Of a stretch of DNA of 64,000 nucleotides, positions 8,965 through 17,931 are shown in pieces (the first letter of the stretch is position 1; each line of letters opens with the position of its first letter). The notes under the pieces were generated by a model. That model ran no database searches. It had not been told where the DNA came from and worked only from the letters and a program-made list of their open reading frames with translations. Made by a program: the position numbers and the translations under genes. This DNA comes from Alistipes sp. (GTDB lineage: Bacteria > Bacteroidota > Bacteroidia > Bacteroidales > Rikenellaceae), in assembly GCA_017536555.1 (NCBI GenBank), contig JAFXHE010000001.1, forward strand, positions 101,104-165,103, read 5' to 3'.

Positions 8965-9189
8965 CTATACTGGAGTGATGTCTTTATCCACGTGCGGCGA
9001 CTTCATATCAAGAATCTGGCGAATGGCACGCTGGATGACTACCAGACATAAAAACGCAACAATATCAATCACTGCGAGTACCGCAGCAAATATAAAACTT
9101 CCAGTAACAGCGCACCAAAGCGCATAAGGCACACACACAATCAATACCAAGAGGCATATAGCCTTCAAAAATCGAAGTTGTCCAAGCAT
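8965..9189 (-). CDS. Small membrane protein of unknown function
   Basis: 74 residues. Two hydrophobic stretches (about residues 8-26 and 30-50) suggest a two-helix inner-membrane protein with a cytoplasmic basic and amphipathic tail (QRAIRQILDMKSPHVDK). No family is recognised. It starts 52 bases downstream of ung on the same strand, and no TAnnTTTG box lies between them, so it is probably the tail of the ung transcript. An overlapping plus-strand frame looks non-coding. Confidence 0.55.
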   Translation of the reverse strand: MLGQLRFLKAICLLVLIVCVPYALWCAVTGSFIFAAVLAVIDIVAFLCLVVIQRAIRQILDMKSPHVDKDITPV

Positions 9190-9241
9190 AGACTCTATTT
9201 GTTTGTTTAGTAGTTAGCTATAAATGGTCTAAATATCTCAT

Positions 9242-9907
9242 TTACCATAATATGGGCTCCTTGCCTTGTTGCTGCAAGTAGCTGTTGGCTGCCGAGAAAT
9301 GGCGACAACCAAAGAAACCGCGATATGCCGACAAGGGCGATGGATGCACAGCACGCAAAATAAGGTTTGTGTTAGGGTCGGCAATAGCACCCTTACGCTG
9401 CGCATAGTTGCCCCAGAGCATATATACCACACCCTGCTTACGCTCGGCAACGGCACGTACCACAGCATCTGTGAACCTCTCCCAGCCGTGTCCTGCGTGT
9501 GATGCTGCATTGTGGGCGCGTACCGTGAGTACAGCATTTAACAACAACACCCCCTGCTCTGCCCATCTATCAAGCTCACCCGATGCAGGTATCTCGGCAC
9601 CCGTATCGTCGTGTACCTCTCGCAAGATGTTTTGCAGCGACGGCGGGAAGGGTACGCCCTCACCCACCGAGAAACACAAACCATTAGCTTGACCAGGGCC
9701 GTGATAGGGGTCTTGACCGATGATAACGACCTTGAGTTTGTCGAAGGGGCACTTATCAAAGGCTCGAAAGATGTTACGTCCAGCTGGATATACCTCACCT
9801 GCGGCATACTCGGCACGTACAAAGTGTACCAACTCCTCGAAATAGGGCTTCGAGAACTCATCACGGAGGATATCTTTCCAATCTTCAGCTATGCGCACAT
9901 CAATCAT
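9242..9907 (-). CDS. ung: Uracil-DNA glycosylase (family 1)
   Basis: 221 residues. Ung removes uracil from DNA to begin base excision repair. The water-activating loop GQDPYHGPGQANGLCFSV carries the catalytic Asp, and the leucine loop HPSPLSAYRGFFGCRHF carries the catalytic His and the minor-groove intercalation residues. The ATG at 9907 (MIDVRIAEDW) is preferred; the frame can be extended 3 codons to a TTG at 9916, but this is less likely. A TAACTTTG box lies just upstream. It is divergent from the phosphatase gene. Confidence 0.95.
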   Translation of the reverse strand: MIDVRIAEDWKDILRDEFSKPYFEELVHFVRAEYAAGEVYPAGRNIFRAFDKCPFDKLKVVIIGQDPYHGPGQANGLCFSVGEGVPFPPSLQNILREVHDDTGAEIPASGELDRWAEQGVLLLNAVLTVRAHNAASHAGHGWERFTDAVVRAVAERKQGVVYMLWGNYAQRKGAIADPNTNLILRAVHPSPLSAYRGFFGCRHFSAANSYLQQQGKEPILW

Positions 9908-9926
9908 AGAGAGCAACGGCTTAACA

Positions 9927-9934
9927 CAAAGTTA
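9927..9934 (-). promoter_or_regulatory. -7 box (TAACTTTG) of ung
   Basis: Read on the minus strand, 9934-9927 is TAACTTTG. The predicted transcript would start near 9921, leaving a short leader before the ATG at 9907. No clear TTTG box lies at -33. Confidence 0.55.
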
Positions 9935-9967
9935 TAGTTATATGTTGCGAAGTTACCATTTTTTTTC

Positions 9968-9975
9968 TATTTTTG
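9968..9975 (+). promoter_or_regulatory. -7 box (TATTTTTG) of the alkaline phosphatase gene
   Basis: TATTTTTG fits TAnnTTTG. It lies 29 bases before the ATG at 10005 in the divergent ung-phosphatase spacer. The run of T residues before it may mimic other matches, so confidence is moderate. Confidence 0.5.
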
Positions 9976-10004
9976 CGCATATTCACGTACAATTATTTTT
10001 GACA

Positions 10005-11081
10005 ATGCGTAAATTTATCTCTGCAATCCTCCTCGTATTGCTCGGCGCAGCCTCATCGTTTGCCGCAGAGCCTATCAAGAATATCATATATCTTATCGGC
10101 GATGGAATGGGACTTACGTCGGCAAGTATGATGCAGATTGAGGGTAGCTATGCACCCACAATATTTGACCGTGCTGACAACGTTGCACTCATCACAACAT
10201 ACTCTAACGACAACCGTGTAACAGACTCGGCAGCAGCAGGCACAGCCCTTGCCACGGGACATAAGACCAACAACACCTACCTCGGTGTATCGCCTGATGG
10301 CACTCCGTTAGAGTCACTCACGACTTTGGCACAGAGACAAGATATGGCGACAGGCGTGGTTGTAACAACCTACCTACAACACGCCACACCAGGTGCATTT
10401 TATGCCCACACTACAAGTCGTCACGACTATAACCTTATCACCGAGCAGCTCGCTGAGAGCAATTTCGATGTAGCTATTGGCGGTGGTATGGAGCTATTCA
10501 GAGATGTCTACGGTAGCGAGGAGGCTGCCATAGAGCACCTTATGGAGCAGGGCTTTGGCGTGGCTCGCACTATGGAGCAACTCGCATCGGAGGATGGCGC
10601 ACAGCGTGTAATAGCACTACTCGCCGACAAAGAGATAGGAGCATACAGCGGCACTTATCTGGCTGATGCAACACGCGAGGCACTACGCCTTGTCGATCTT
10701 CGCGACAACGACAACGGCTTTGTAATTATGGTCGAGGGCTCTCTCATTGATGGTATGGGTCACGGCAACGACGCACAAGGTATGCAGGCGGAGATGGCTG
10801 GTTTTATGGCAGCCATAGAGGTCGCTGTGGAGTATGCCGAGCGTAACGAGGGTACACTGGTAGTTGTCACGGCAGACCACGAGACGGGAGGTATGTCGGT
10901 GGTCAGCAACAACTCCGACTTCAATCTCTCGGAACAAGGCGTGGAGTATCGCTTCTCAACAGATGGGCACTCGGGCGTGATGGTGCCCGTATATCTCTAT
11001 GGCGATGGCGCAGAGAGAATAAACGGAGTACTTGATAATGCAACACTTGGCGCAATGCTTAAGTCATTCATTAGCAAGTAG
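10005..11081 (+). CDS. Secreted alkaline phosphatase (PhoA family)
   Basis: 358 residues with an N-terminal signal peptide (MRKFISAILLVLLGAASSFA), so it is exported to the periplasm. It hydrolyses phosphate monoesters. The metal site IYLIGDGMG, the nucleophile region VTDSAAAGTALATGHK (phosphoserine), and the C-terminal metal ligands in VVTADHETGG and DGHSG are all intact. The frame remains open upstream to 9891, but the ATG at 10005 starts exactly at the signal peptide and avoids overlapping ung. It may serve phosphate scavenging. The lipoprotein array begins 51 bases downstream without an obvious terminator. Confidence 0.92.
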   Translation: MRKFISAILLVLLGAASSFAAEPIKNIIYLIGDGMGLTSASMMQIEGSYAPTIFDRADNVALITTYSNDNRVTDSAAAGTALATGHKTNNTYLGVSPDGTPLESLTTLAQRQDMATGVVVTTYLQHATPGAFYAHTTSRHDYNLITEQLAESNFDVAIGGGMELFRDVYGSEEAAIEHLMEQGFGVARTMEQLASEDGAQRVIALLADKEIGAYSGTYLADATREALRLVDLRDNDNGFVIMVEGSLIDGMGHGNDAQGMQAEMAGFMAAIEVAVEYAERNEGTLVVVTADHETGGMSVVSNNSDFNLSEQGVEYRFSTDGHSGVMVPVYLYGDGAERINGVLDNATLGAMLKSFISK

Positions 11082-11132
11082 CAACACGATAATTGATAGC
11101 AAGTTAGTATTGATTTAAATAAATGAATGTTT

Positions 11133-13136
11133 ATGAGAAAAGTTTTAAGCAAGTTGCTCTATATGGCGGTAGCCACTATGGCAACTATAACCTTTAGCGC
11201 GTGCAAAGAGACACCCGACACACCCGACACGCCTGATACTCCAGACACTCCAAAGGAGGCTGTGATAACACTTGATAACACGGCCATAAAGAGTTCAAGC
11301 AATGGTGGCGAATATGTCGTAACATATAGCATCGAAAACCCTATTGAGGGTGCGACAATAGAGCTTAAGTGCAGTGCCGACTGGGTGCATTTCACACAGC
11401 CTGCAACCAATGAGATAGGCATTGTTATTGATGCGAACACCTCGCCAGAGCCCCGCACAACAACTGTTAGCGTAGACTATGCAACAAATACCAATGTCGC
11501 AGAGTTCAGCATTGAGCAGGAGGGCTATGTTGCTCCCGCGCCCTTCACCATAGAGATTGAGGAGATACTTGCTACATCGTGCATAACAAACATCAAGGCA
11601 AGCGACCCAAATATGTGGTACGTGATGTATATGGTCGATGATGTGCAATATTTTTATGACTATGCAATATCGACAGCCGAGGAGCTATTCGAGGATGATA
11701 AGGCTACGTTTATGAAAAATGCAGAGTTCGACGGTATGAATCTCGGCGACTATATGGAGACGTATCAGTCGATATTCAAAGGTGATAAGCGTGTGCAGTG
11801 GAGCAATATGCGTCCTGGTTTAAAGTCTGTACTCTATGTATACGGCATTGAGTTTAATGAAGACCGCACAGACTACACTATGCTCACCGACGTATACTAT
11901 GAGATTATAGAGCCCAAAACCGCCGATATCGTTGACGGCAGTTTTAATGTTGATGTCTCGGTGGAGGGCCCTGATGCCCGCTTTGATGTATCTCCAGAGG
12001 GTTGGGATGGATACTATTGCGTAGAGGTGTACAACAATGGCGAAGAGCTATACCTTGAGATGGGGGCTACGCCAGATGAGGTCTACACATCGAAGTTGGG
12101 TAAAAACTGGATGGATCTTTGTGGTATGTACCAGATGTATTATGGCTACACTATACAGGACATTCTTGATGAGTTCTGCCACATTGGCAACAAGAGTGTC
12201 GAGATGGAACTTATGTCAGAGGTGCAGTACTGTGTCGTGGTATATGGCGTGAAGGAGGTGGACGGCTTGTTGCAGCTCGTCACACAACCCGTTGTTAAAC
12301 ACTTTGCCACAGAGCGTGTAACCACCGTAGATATGAGTATTGACATTGCAGTAGATAATATCGGCTCGCGCGTAGCAGATATCTCTGTAAATCCGTCATT
12401 AGATGATGAGCAATACCTATTCTTGCTGGTACCTTCCGACAATATTATGTCAACGGAGAATATCGACATCATTAACGAGATTTTGGTTAACTTCTACAAC
12501 TACGCATACCGTTTCACAGGCTCAATAAATAGCCACGTATCTACTCTAAATCCAGATACATTATACTCTGTATACTGTTTTGGTTTCCACGGAGGTATCA
12601 TCACAACAGACCTATATCACTATAGTTTCACTACAGAGAAGGCTGCACCTGGAGAGATTAACCTCTTGGATGTGGAGATAAAGGGGCCATACGCGGCAGA
12701 TGAACTCGGCAAAGCAATGCCCGAGAAGTATGGAAATTACACATCATATACCAGCACATACGTCGTGTCTATCGCTCCCAAGACTGACATACCAACCAAT
12801 GATGTCTTCTATTTAGCGTGGGATTACGACACGTTTAGCTACTACAACAAGTACTATCCCGACATTGTTATTGGTGACACATTGACATACTACTGCGACA
12901 TAGTGGGTATTAGCCGTCCTTGTGCATACGAGATAGACAATGTTGTAACAGCTCTCGCTATGGATAGCAAAGGAAACTTATGCGACCTATGGGTATCGGA
13001 TATATTCAACTACACTGTTGATGATGTGCGACCCATAGAGGAGCTTGTAACCCTTCTGTCATCCGTCGACACAGCTACGCGTGTACTCTCTGCAGATGCC
13101 CCCGCAGAGCTTACAAGTTTGGTATATGGCAAATAG
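11133..13136 (+). CDS. BACON-domain surface lipoprotein, array member 1 (long form)
   Basis: 667 residues from the ATG at 11133; another ATG lies two codons upstream. A type II signal peptide ends at Cys24 (TFSAC), followed by a DTP tripeptide repeat linker (about residues 27-39). Next comes a BACON-like beta-sandwich (about 45-135), typical of Bacteroidales surface glycoproteins. It is followed by the array's shared domain, with SCITNIKASDP, a YVYGIEFNED segment and the signature GWDGYY with Trp at 291. A C-terminal module beginning near VTTVDMSIDI extends to the end. Function is unknown; surface binding of a glycan or host protein is an inference from BACON. It may be cotranscribed with the upstream phosphatase. 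Confidence 0.82.
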   Translation: MRKVLSKLLYMAVATMATITFSACKETPDTPDTPDTPDTPKEAVITLDNTAIKSSSNGGEYVVTYSIENPIEGATIELKCSADWVHFTQPATNEIGIVIDANTSPEPRTTTVSVDYATNTNVAEFSIEQEGYVAPAPFTIEIEEILATSCITNIKASDPNMWYVMYMVDDVQYFYDYAISTAEELFEDDKATFMKNAEFDGMNLGDYMETYQSIFKGDKRVQWSNMRPGLKSVLYVYGIEFNEDRTDYTMLTDVYYEIIEPKTADIVDGSFNVDVSVEGPDARFDVSPEGWDGYYCVEVYNNGEELYLEMGATPDEVYTSKLGKNWMDLCGMYQMYYGYTIQDILDEFCHIGNKSVEMELMSEVQYCVVVYGVKEVDGLLQLVTQPVVKHFATERVTTVDMSIDIAVDNIGSRVADISVNPSLDDEQYLFLLVPSDNIMSTENIDIINEILVNFYNYAYRFTGSINSHVSTLNPDTLYSVYCFGFHGGIITTDLYHYSFTTEKAAPGEINLLDVEIKGPYAADELGKAMPEKYGNYTSYTSTYVVSIAPKTDIPTNDVFYLAWDYDTFSYYNKYYPDIVIGDTLTYYCDIVGISRPCAYEIDNVVTALAMDSKGNLCDLWVSDIFNYTVDDVRPIEELVTLLSSVDTATRVLSADAPAELTSLVYGK

Positions 13137-13163
13137 AGGGTGTTCAGAACAGATACTACATAC

Positions 13164-13193
13164 AAAGGCTGACGTGTGTCAGCCTTTGTTGTT
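13164..13193 (+). terminator. Intrinsic terminator after array member 1
   Basis: AAAGGCTGAC (13164-13173) pairs perfectly with GTCAGCCTTT (13178-13187) around the loop GTGT. GTTGTT follows. It separates member 1 from the promoter of member 2. Confidence 0.8.
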
Positions 13194-13261
13194 ATGGTGG
13201 TATTACACAATAGTTGGTATAGCACTTGGCAGCACCAACAATAAATAAATGTGCAAAAATA

Positions 13262-13292
13262 TTTGTAAAATCACTTTTATATCGTATATTTG
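13262..13292 (+). promoter_or_regulatory. Consensus promoter of array members 2 and 3
   Basis: TTTG at 13262-13265 and TATATTTG at 13285-13292 are separated by exactly 19 bp, a full consensus match. Transcription should begin near 13298, about 30 bases before the ATG at 13330. Member 3 follows member 2 by 29 bases and probably shares this promoter. Confidence 0.8.
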
Positions 13293-13329
13293 TCTACTCT
13301 AAAGAGAATAAACAAATAATTGATAGTCT

Positions 13330-15420
13330 ATGAGAAGATTTTTACACCTACTATTTGGAGCAGTTGTTATCGCTGCTATGGTATCTGCGTGTACCGATGA
13401 CAAACCTATTGACCCACCAGCACCCGAGCCACCCGTAGAGAGTGACCCAGTGCTCACACTTGAGAGTAGTAGTATTACTGCATCGACAGCTGGCGGTCAG
13501 TTTAGTGTGAACTACACGCTTGAGAACGCACTTGAGGGCATTTCGCTTTTAGCAAAGTGTGAAGTTGCGTGGATTAGCGATATCACCGTAACAGATAAAA
13601 GCATCGACTTTGCAGTGGCACCAAACACAGAGAGTGAAGAGCGTAGTGCAAAGATTACTCTTAAGTATCCTGGCATAGAGCAGCAAGAGATAACTGTTAC
13701 ACAGGAGAATTTTGCCGATGAGCTTTTCACAATAACCATCAGTGATATAACATCATCTACCTGTGTATCAAAGGTGACACCAGCCGACCCGACAATGGAG
13801 TATGTTGTATTTATGTCGTCTGTAAGCTACCTCCAGCAGATGGGTATTCTCACCGAGGAGGCTCTTGTAAGCGACGACAGAAGCTACTTTATAGGACTTG
13901 CAGAGGAGTATGGTGTAAACCTTGGAGCATTTATGCGCGCCAATGCTCTCTGCCAGAAGGGAGAGTCTAATATAAAGTGGACAGGTATGAGCCCTGGTGA
14001 TGACTTTGTGGTGTACGTATACGGCATCAAGTTCAATGATGATGAGAGCGACTATGTGCAGAATACTCCTATGTATCACGCGATGGTGACACCTGCAGCC
14101 GCCACACTTCAGGATATAAAATTTATCTTCAATTATGAGATTAGTGGCCCACAGGTTACACACACTATAACACCTGAAAACTGGGACGGCGCATTCTTCT
14201 ACGAGTACTTCCCCGAGGGCTCTCCGTATCACTATCCCGAAGGAACAGAGGTTACAGACAGCTATATTGAGTCTGTTGCATCGGACTGGCTAATGCTCGT
14301 GAATGCATATATGGGTTCAGGATATGGCGCACAGGAGTTTGTGGATATGGCTTGTTACTATGGTACCCACTCATTCACAAACACCCTGCAAGCAAACACC
14401 AAGTATATGGCACAGGCATACGCAATTGACGTTGTAGATGGTATTCCACAGGTGGTTTCACTACCCGTGCTGACCTACTTTAGAACAGAAGAGGTTACAA
14501 TGTCAGATATGACCTTTGACATTTCACTCGAGAATGTTTATGCCCGAGTGGCAGATGTTGTTGTTACCCCGTCGAACAACGATGACCCCTACACAATAGC
14601 TATTGTTCCCACAGCTGACATTGAGGGCACTACAAATAGCGAGATTATGCAGTGGCTAATTAGCACATTCCAATTGGGACAGTATAAGGGTGTCGTGACA
14701 TCACACCTCAACACACTACAGCCTGACACCGACTACTCAATGCTTGTGTTTGGTTACTATGGTGGCACACTAACCACTGACCTTACACGTATTGACTTCA
14801 GCACAGAGCCTGCTGGAGTGGGTGAAAACCGCGTACTCGACATCCTGCACGATGGCCCATATAGCCCACGTGCTCTTGCAGACTACGACCCTGAAAACTA
14901 CGGACATTTGACAATGTACGAGGATTATGGATACGTACTCTTCTGGTCGGAGATTGTCGTGGAGACACCTACACCCGACATCTTCCACTACCACTACACC
15001 TTGGACAAGATTATGTATGGCAATGACTACCTTATCGAGGATTTGACATCATTCCAAAGCTCTGAACCTTGGGTAATGCTCACCGCACGTGAGGATGTGA
15101 CATTTGTGTTGTGCGGCTTGGCTCTCGACTATCGCGGCAACTACAGCGAGTTGTTTATGACAGAGCCCTTCTCATATAACCTCGACCAGTGCCGTCCAAT
15201 AGACGAGTTGATAGAGTATATGAACGCTGGCACGACTCGTGGCAAGTTGATGCTTATGAGTAACGACGGACGTAGCATAGAGATTAGCCGTGAGCTTATG
15301 CCCGAGGCACGCACGTCGCAGCAGACAGCACCCGTGAGCGTGACAACACCAAACACCAACACCATCGACAAGAGTGCCTTTGCAAAGCCTTACAAGGGTT
15401 TTATGCCTATAGTAAAGTAG
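13330..15420 (+). CDS. BACON-domain surface lipoprotein, array member 2 (long form)
   Basis: 696 residues. The lipobox ends at Cys21 (MVSAC), with a Pro/Glu-rich linker (PPAPEPPVE). A BACON-like domain spans about 40-130 (GGQFSVNYTLENAL to EITVTQENF). The shared array domain follows, containing a STCVSKVTPADPTMEYVVFM segment, YVYGIKFNDD and the motif ENWDGAFF with Trp at 285, a divergent form of WDGYY. The C-terminal module starts near MSDMTFDISLENV (about residue 395), has the TSHLNTLQPDTDYSMLVFGYYGG segment, and ends in a tail not seen in its paralogues. No enzymatic motif is seen. Function is unknown. Confidence 0.82.
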   Translation: MRRFLHLLFGAVVIAAMVSACTDDKPIDPPAPEPPVESDPVLTLESSSITASTAGGQFSVNYTLENALEGISLLAKCEVAWISDITVTDKSIDFAVAPNTESEERSAKITLKYPGIEQQEITVTQENFADELFTITISDITSSTCVSKVTPADPTMEYVVFMSSVSYLQQMGILTEEALVSDDRSYFIGLAEEYGVNLGAFMRANALCQKGESNIKWTGMSPGDDFVVYVYGIKFNDDESDYVQNTPMYHAMVTPAAATLQDIKFIFNYEISGPQVTHTITPENWDGAFFYEYFPEGSPYHYPEGTEVTDSYIESVASDWLMLVNAYMGSGYGAQEFVDMACYYGTHSFTNTLQANTKYMAQAYAIDVVDGIPQVVSLPVLTYFRTEEVTMSDMTFDISLENVYARVADVVVTPSNNDDPYTIAIVPTADIEGTTNSEIMQWLISTFQLGQYKGVVTSHLNTLQPDTDYSMLVFGYYGGTLTTDLTRIDFSTEPAGVGENRVLDILHDGPYSPRALADYDPENYGHLTMYEDYGYVLFWSEIVVETPTPDIFHYHYTLDKIMYGNDYLIEDLTSFQSSEPWVMLTAREDVTFVLCGLALDYRGNYSELFMTEPFSYNLDQCRPIDELIEYMNAGTTRGKLMLMSNDGRSIEISRELMPEARTSQQTAPVSVTTPNTNTIDKSAFAKPYKGFMPIVK

Positions 15421-15449
15421 TCTTGTAGATTGACAAAACAGAATAAGAG

Positions 15450-16598
15450 ATGAAGATTTTAAGATTTACACACCTGTTTATGGCCGCCATAGCTCTCATT
15501 ATGGCGAGCTGCGATAGTGATACGCCCGACACTCCGCAGAATGATATACAGAATCCTGTTATAACTTTCGAGAAGAGCGATGTCGAACTGTCACACGAGG
15601 CAGGTAGCTACACCCTTAACTACACTATCTCCAACCCCTTGGCTGGTGCAAGCATCATCGCCAACTGCGAGGAGTCGTGGTTGACAATCACCACAATCAG
15701 CGATTCTTCGGTATCGTTCAACGTCGAGGCAAACAACACCTTTGACGAGCGTGTCGCAACAATCGTTGTGAAGTACCCGAAGTTGGATAGCCCCGTGAAC
15801 GTCACCGTACGTCAGGCAGCCCCCGAGAACACTATATTCTCGTTTGATATACAGAATCTCACCACAACGAGCTGTACGGGTATCATCACGACACAGGATG
15901 ACTCGATGTACTACATAGCCATTTTATCTGATGTGGAGTACCTAACAAACAACAATCTGCTTACCGAGGATGCACTGTTCAAAGATGACTATGACTACTT
16001 CGCATACGAGGCTTCGCAGGCAGGTATGCCTCTCAGCGACTTTGTCAAGAGCTATGTAGCCAAGCAGGGACGTTGTGAGATGCCGTGGAAGAATATGACT
16101 CCCGCATCAACATACGTGTTGTATGCCTACGGTATAGAGTTTGAGGGCAACAGTTACAAGCAGGCAACACCCATACAACATATGATTATCGAGACTCCGC
16201 TGCCCAAGCTCTATGATGCGACATTCGATATCGACATTACGGTAAATGGCAGAAACGTATCATTCGATATGACTCCTCACAACTGGGATGGTTACTACTG
16301 TATCGACTTCTACTCGTCGTCAAGCTCATCATATCTTCCACAAGGCGAGGCTGTTGACGAGGAGTATACACGTCGCATTGCCCAGAACTGGATAGGCACG
16401 CTTATCGACGGTATGGATATGGGATTGGATATGGAGAGTGTCGTTGCAACATACTGCTTTACAGGCCCTACGCTCTATGAGTACACGCTACGTGGCAATG
16501 TCGACTATATTGCTGTGGTATATGCCGTAGAGTACTACGACGACCTGCCACAGTTAGTGTCGCAGCCCACAGTAGCATACTTCACCACTGGCAACTAA
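15450..16598 (+). CDS. BACON-domain surface lipoprotein, array member 3 (short form)
   Basis: 382 residues. The lipobox is at Cys21 (IMASC), followed by the linker DTPDTPQ and a BACON-like domain (about 35-125, ending VTVRQAAPEN). The shared domain follows, with TTSCTGIITTQDDS, YVLYAYGIEFEG and HNWDGYYCIDFY with Trp at 279. The protein ends at PTVAYFTTGN, the point where the long paralogues continue into their extra C-terminal module. The short form is therefore a clean module loss rather than a random truncation. It lies 29 bases after member 2 and is probably cotranscribed with it. Confidence 0.82.
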   Translation: MKILRFTHLFMAAIALIMASCDSDTPDTPQNDIQNPVITFEKSDVELSHEAGSYTLNYTISNPLAGASIIANCEESWLTITTISDSSVSFNVEANNTFDERVATIVVKYPKLDSPVNVTVRQAAPENTIFSFDIQNLTTTSCTGIITTQDDSMYYIAILSDVEYLTNNNLLTEDALFKDDYDYFAYEASQAGMPLSDFVKSYVAKQGRCEMPWKNMTPASTYVLYAYGIEFEGNSYKQATPIQHMIIETPLPKLYDATFDIDITVNGRNVSFDMTPHNWDGYYCIDFYSSSSSSYLPQGEAVDEEYTRRIAQNWIGTLIDGMDMGLDMESVVATYCFTGPTLYEYTLRGNVDYIAVVYAVEYYDDLPQLVSQPTVAYFTTGN

Positions 16599-16624
16599 CA
16601 GCGCAGTATAGAAGATAGATATTT

Positions 16625-16660
16625 GGAGCATTGTCCTATGTGTGGATGATGCTCCTCTTA
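16625..16660 (+). terminator. Weak hairpin after array member 3
   Basis: GGAGCAT (16625-16631) pairs with ATGCTCC (16649-16655) across a 17-base loop. The tail is TCTTATTTC, only moderately U-rich. It is a plausible but weak terminator before the next promoter. Confidence 0.45.
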
Positions 16661-16722
16661 TTTCTACCCATTTATGGCTACGACATTAGTGTTGATACAC
16701 TTTTTACTTTCATTTTCAGCAA

Positions 16723-16746
16723 TTATTAGTATATTTGCACTAATAA
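16723..16746 (+). promoter_or_regulatory. Promoter of array members 4 and 5 with an overlapping inverted repeat
   Basis: The -7 box TATATTTG is at 16730-16737. It is framed by a perfect inverted repeat: TTATTAGT (16723-16730) and ACTAATAA (16739-16746), with an 8-base spacer. A protein bound there would cover the -7 region and start site, as expected for a repressor operator. The -33 region reads CTTTC rather than TTTG, consistent with a regulated promoter. Confidence 0.55.
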
Positions 16747-16765
16747 TATTAACACGAGAGGTTAT

Positions 16766-17911
16766 ATGTCAACAACAACCAAACTACTTACACTACTACT
16801 AACAGCTGCAACCATCATCTTGTCAATAGGTTGCGAGGATAATGAGCAGCCTGTAAACAATGGGGCAGTATCTATCAGTCTTGAGCGCAATAACATCGTC
16901 GTTGGTGGCGAGGGTAGCGACCTGATGATACCCTACACTGTGACAAACCCACAGGCAGGTGTATCAGTTGTTGCCGAGTGCGAGGAGAGCTGGGTAACAA
17001 ACATTGTAGTATACGACAAGATTATCTCTTGTACTATTCTGCCCAGCGACGTGCGCGAGTTGCGTACAGCACGCATAAAGCTCACATATCCCAACAGCAA
17101 TGCTGGCGCGTCTATATTCATCGAGCAGGAGGAGATGATTCTGGACCGCATAGCCATAACCACGGGTAACCTTACGCACAACTGCTGCGACCTTATCTTC
17201 ACACCTGTAGATAGCGGGCTACGCTACGTGTCAAACATCATTGCTATCGAGTACTTCACATCATCGGGCATCTCTGACGAGCAGACATTCATCGACGAGG
17301 AGCTTAAATATATGACAACCGTTGCACAGAGTATGAACATAACCCTTGAAGAGTACCTCACAAAAGCGGGGCTGCTCTCCACGGGGTCTATAACAAAATA
17401 CTGCTCAAACCTTGTGCCAGGTAGCAAGTATGTGGTATATGCCTATGGTCTGGATATTGACGGCAACGAGTACACTATGACCGTGCCTATTCACCATATT
17501 GTGCTCTCGATGCCAATGCCCGAGTTGCACGATATATCATTTGCAGTAAATGCCACAGATACAGGCGAGCAGATGCGATTTAACATCACCCCCGACAGCT
17601 GGGATGGATACTATACGGTACAAGTAGTAAGCCCTGGCTCAATATACTACGTAGAGCCTGGTGAGCAGATACCATCAACTGTCGTTAAGGCCCTTAACAC
17701 CACCTTCTTCACACAGGCTCGTACCGCTATGGCGCAGGGCATAGATGCAGAGAGCTATATGGAGAAACACTGCTACCGTGGCAAATCTCACGTAAATGTT
17801 GCAGTGGAGAGTGGATTACGCTATATGATGGTAATATTTGCCGTGAAGAGCGATGATGGTCTTGTACCCGTAATGTACTCAATGCCTCAAATACAATATT
17901 TCTCTAAATAA
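16766..17911 (+). CDS. BACON-domain surface lipoprotein, array member 4 (short form)
   Basis: 381 residues, within one residue of member 3. The lipobox is at Cys23 (LSIGC). A BACON-like domain spans about 35-125 (GEGSDLMIPYTVTNP to IFIEQEEM), then comes the shared domain with LTHNCCDLIFTPVDS, YVVYAYGLDIDG and DSWDGYYTVQVV, with Trp at 279, the same position as in member 3. It ends at MPQIQYFSK, again at the module boundary. Function is unknown. It has its own promoter with an inverted repeat and is followed 20 bases later by member 5. Confidence 0.82.
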   Translation: MSTTTKLLTLLLTAATIILSIGCEDNEQPVNNGAVSISLERNNIVVGGEGSDLMIPYTVTNPQAGVSVVAECEESWVTNIVVYDKIISCTILPSDVRELRTARIKLTYPNSNAGASIFIEQEEMILDRIAITTGNLTHNCCDLIFTPVDSGLRYVSNIIAIEYFTSSGISDEQTFIDEELKYMTTVAQSMNITLEEYLTKAGLLSTGSITKYCSNLVPGSKYVVYAYGLDIDGNEYTMTVPIHHIVLSMPMPELHDISFAVNATDTGEQMRFNITPDSWDGYYTVQVVSPGSIYYVEPGEQIPSTVVKALNTTFFTQARTAMAQGIDAESYMEKHCYRGKSHVNVAVESGLRYMMVIFAVKSDDGLVPVMYSMPQIQYFSK

Positions 17912-17931
17912 TACATCAGAGTAATCTAACT

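Noticed and set aside
8927-9127. A 66-codon plus-strand frame opposite the small membrane protein
   Set aside because: It begins inside the terminator hairpin and is less protein-like than the two-helix product on the minus strand.
9891-10004. An N-terminal extension of the alkaline phosphatase to 9891
   Set aside because: The extension would overlap ung and its promoter and place the signal peptide internally. The ATG at 10005 starts the signal peptide.
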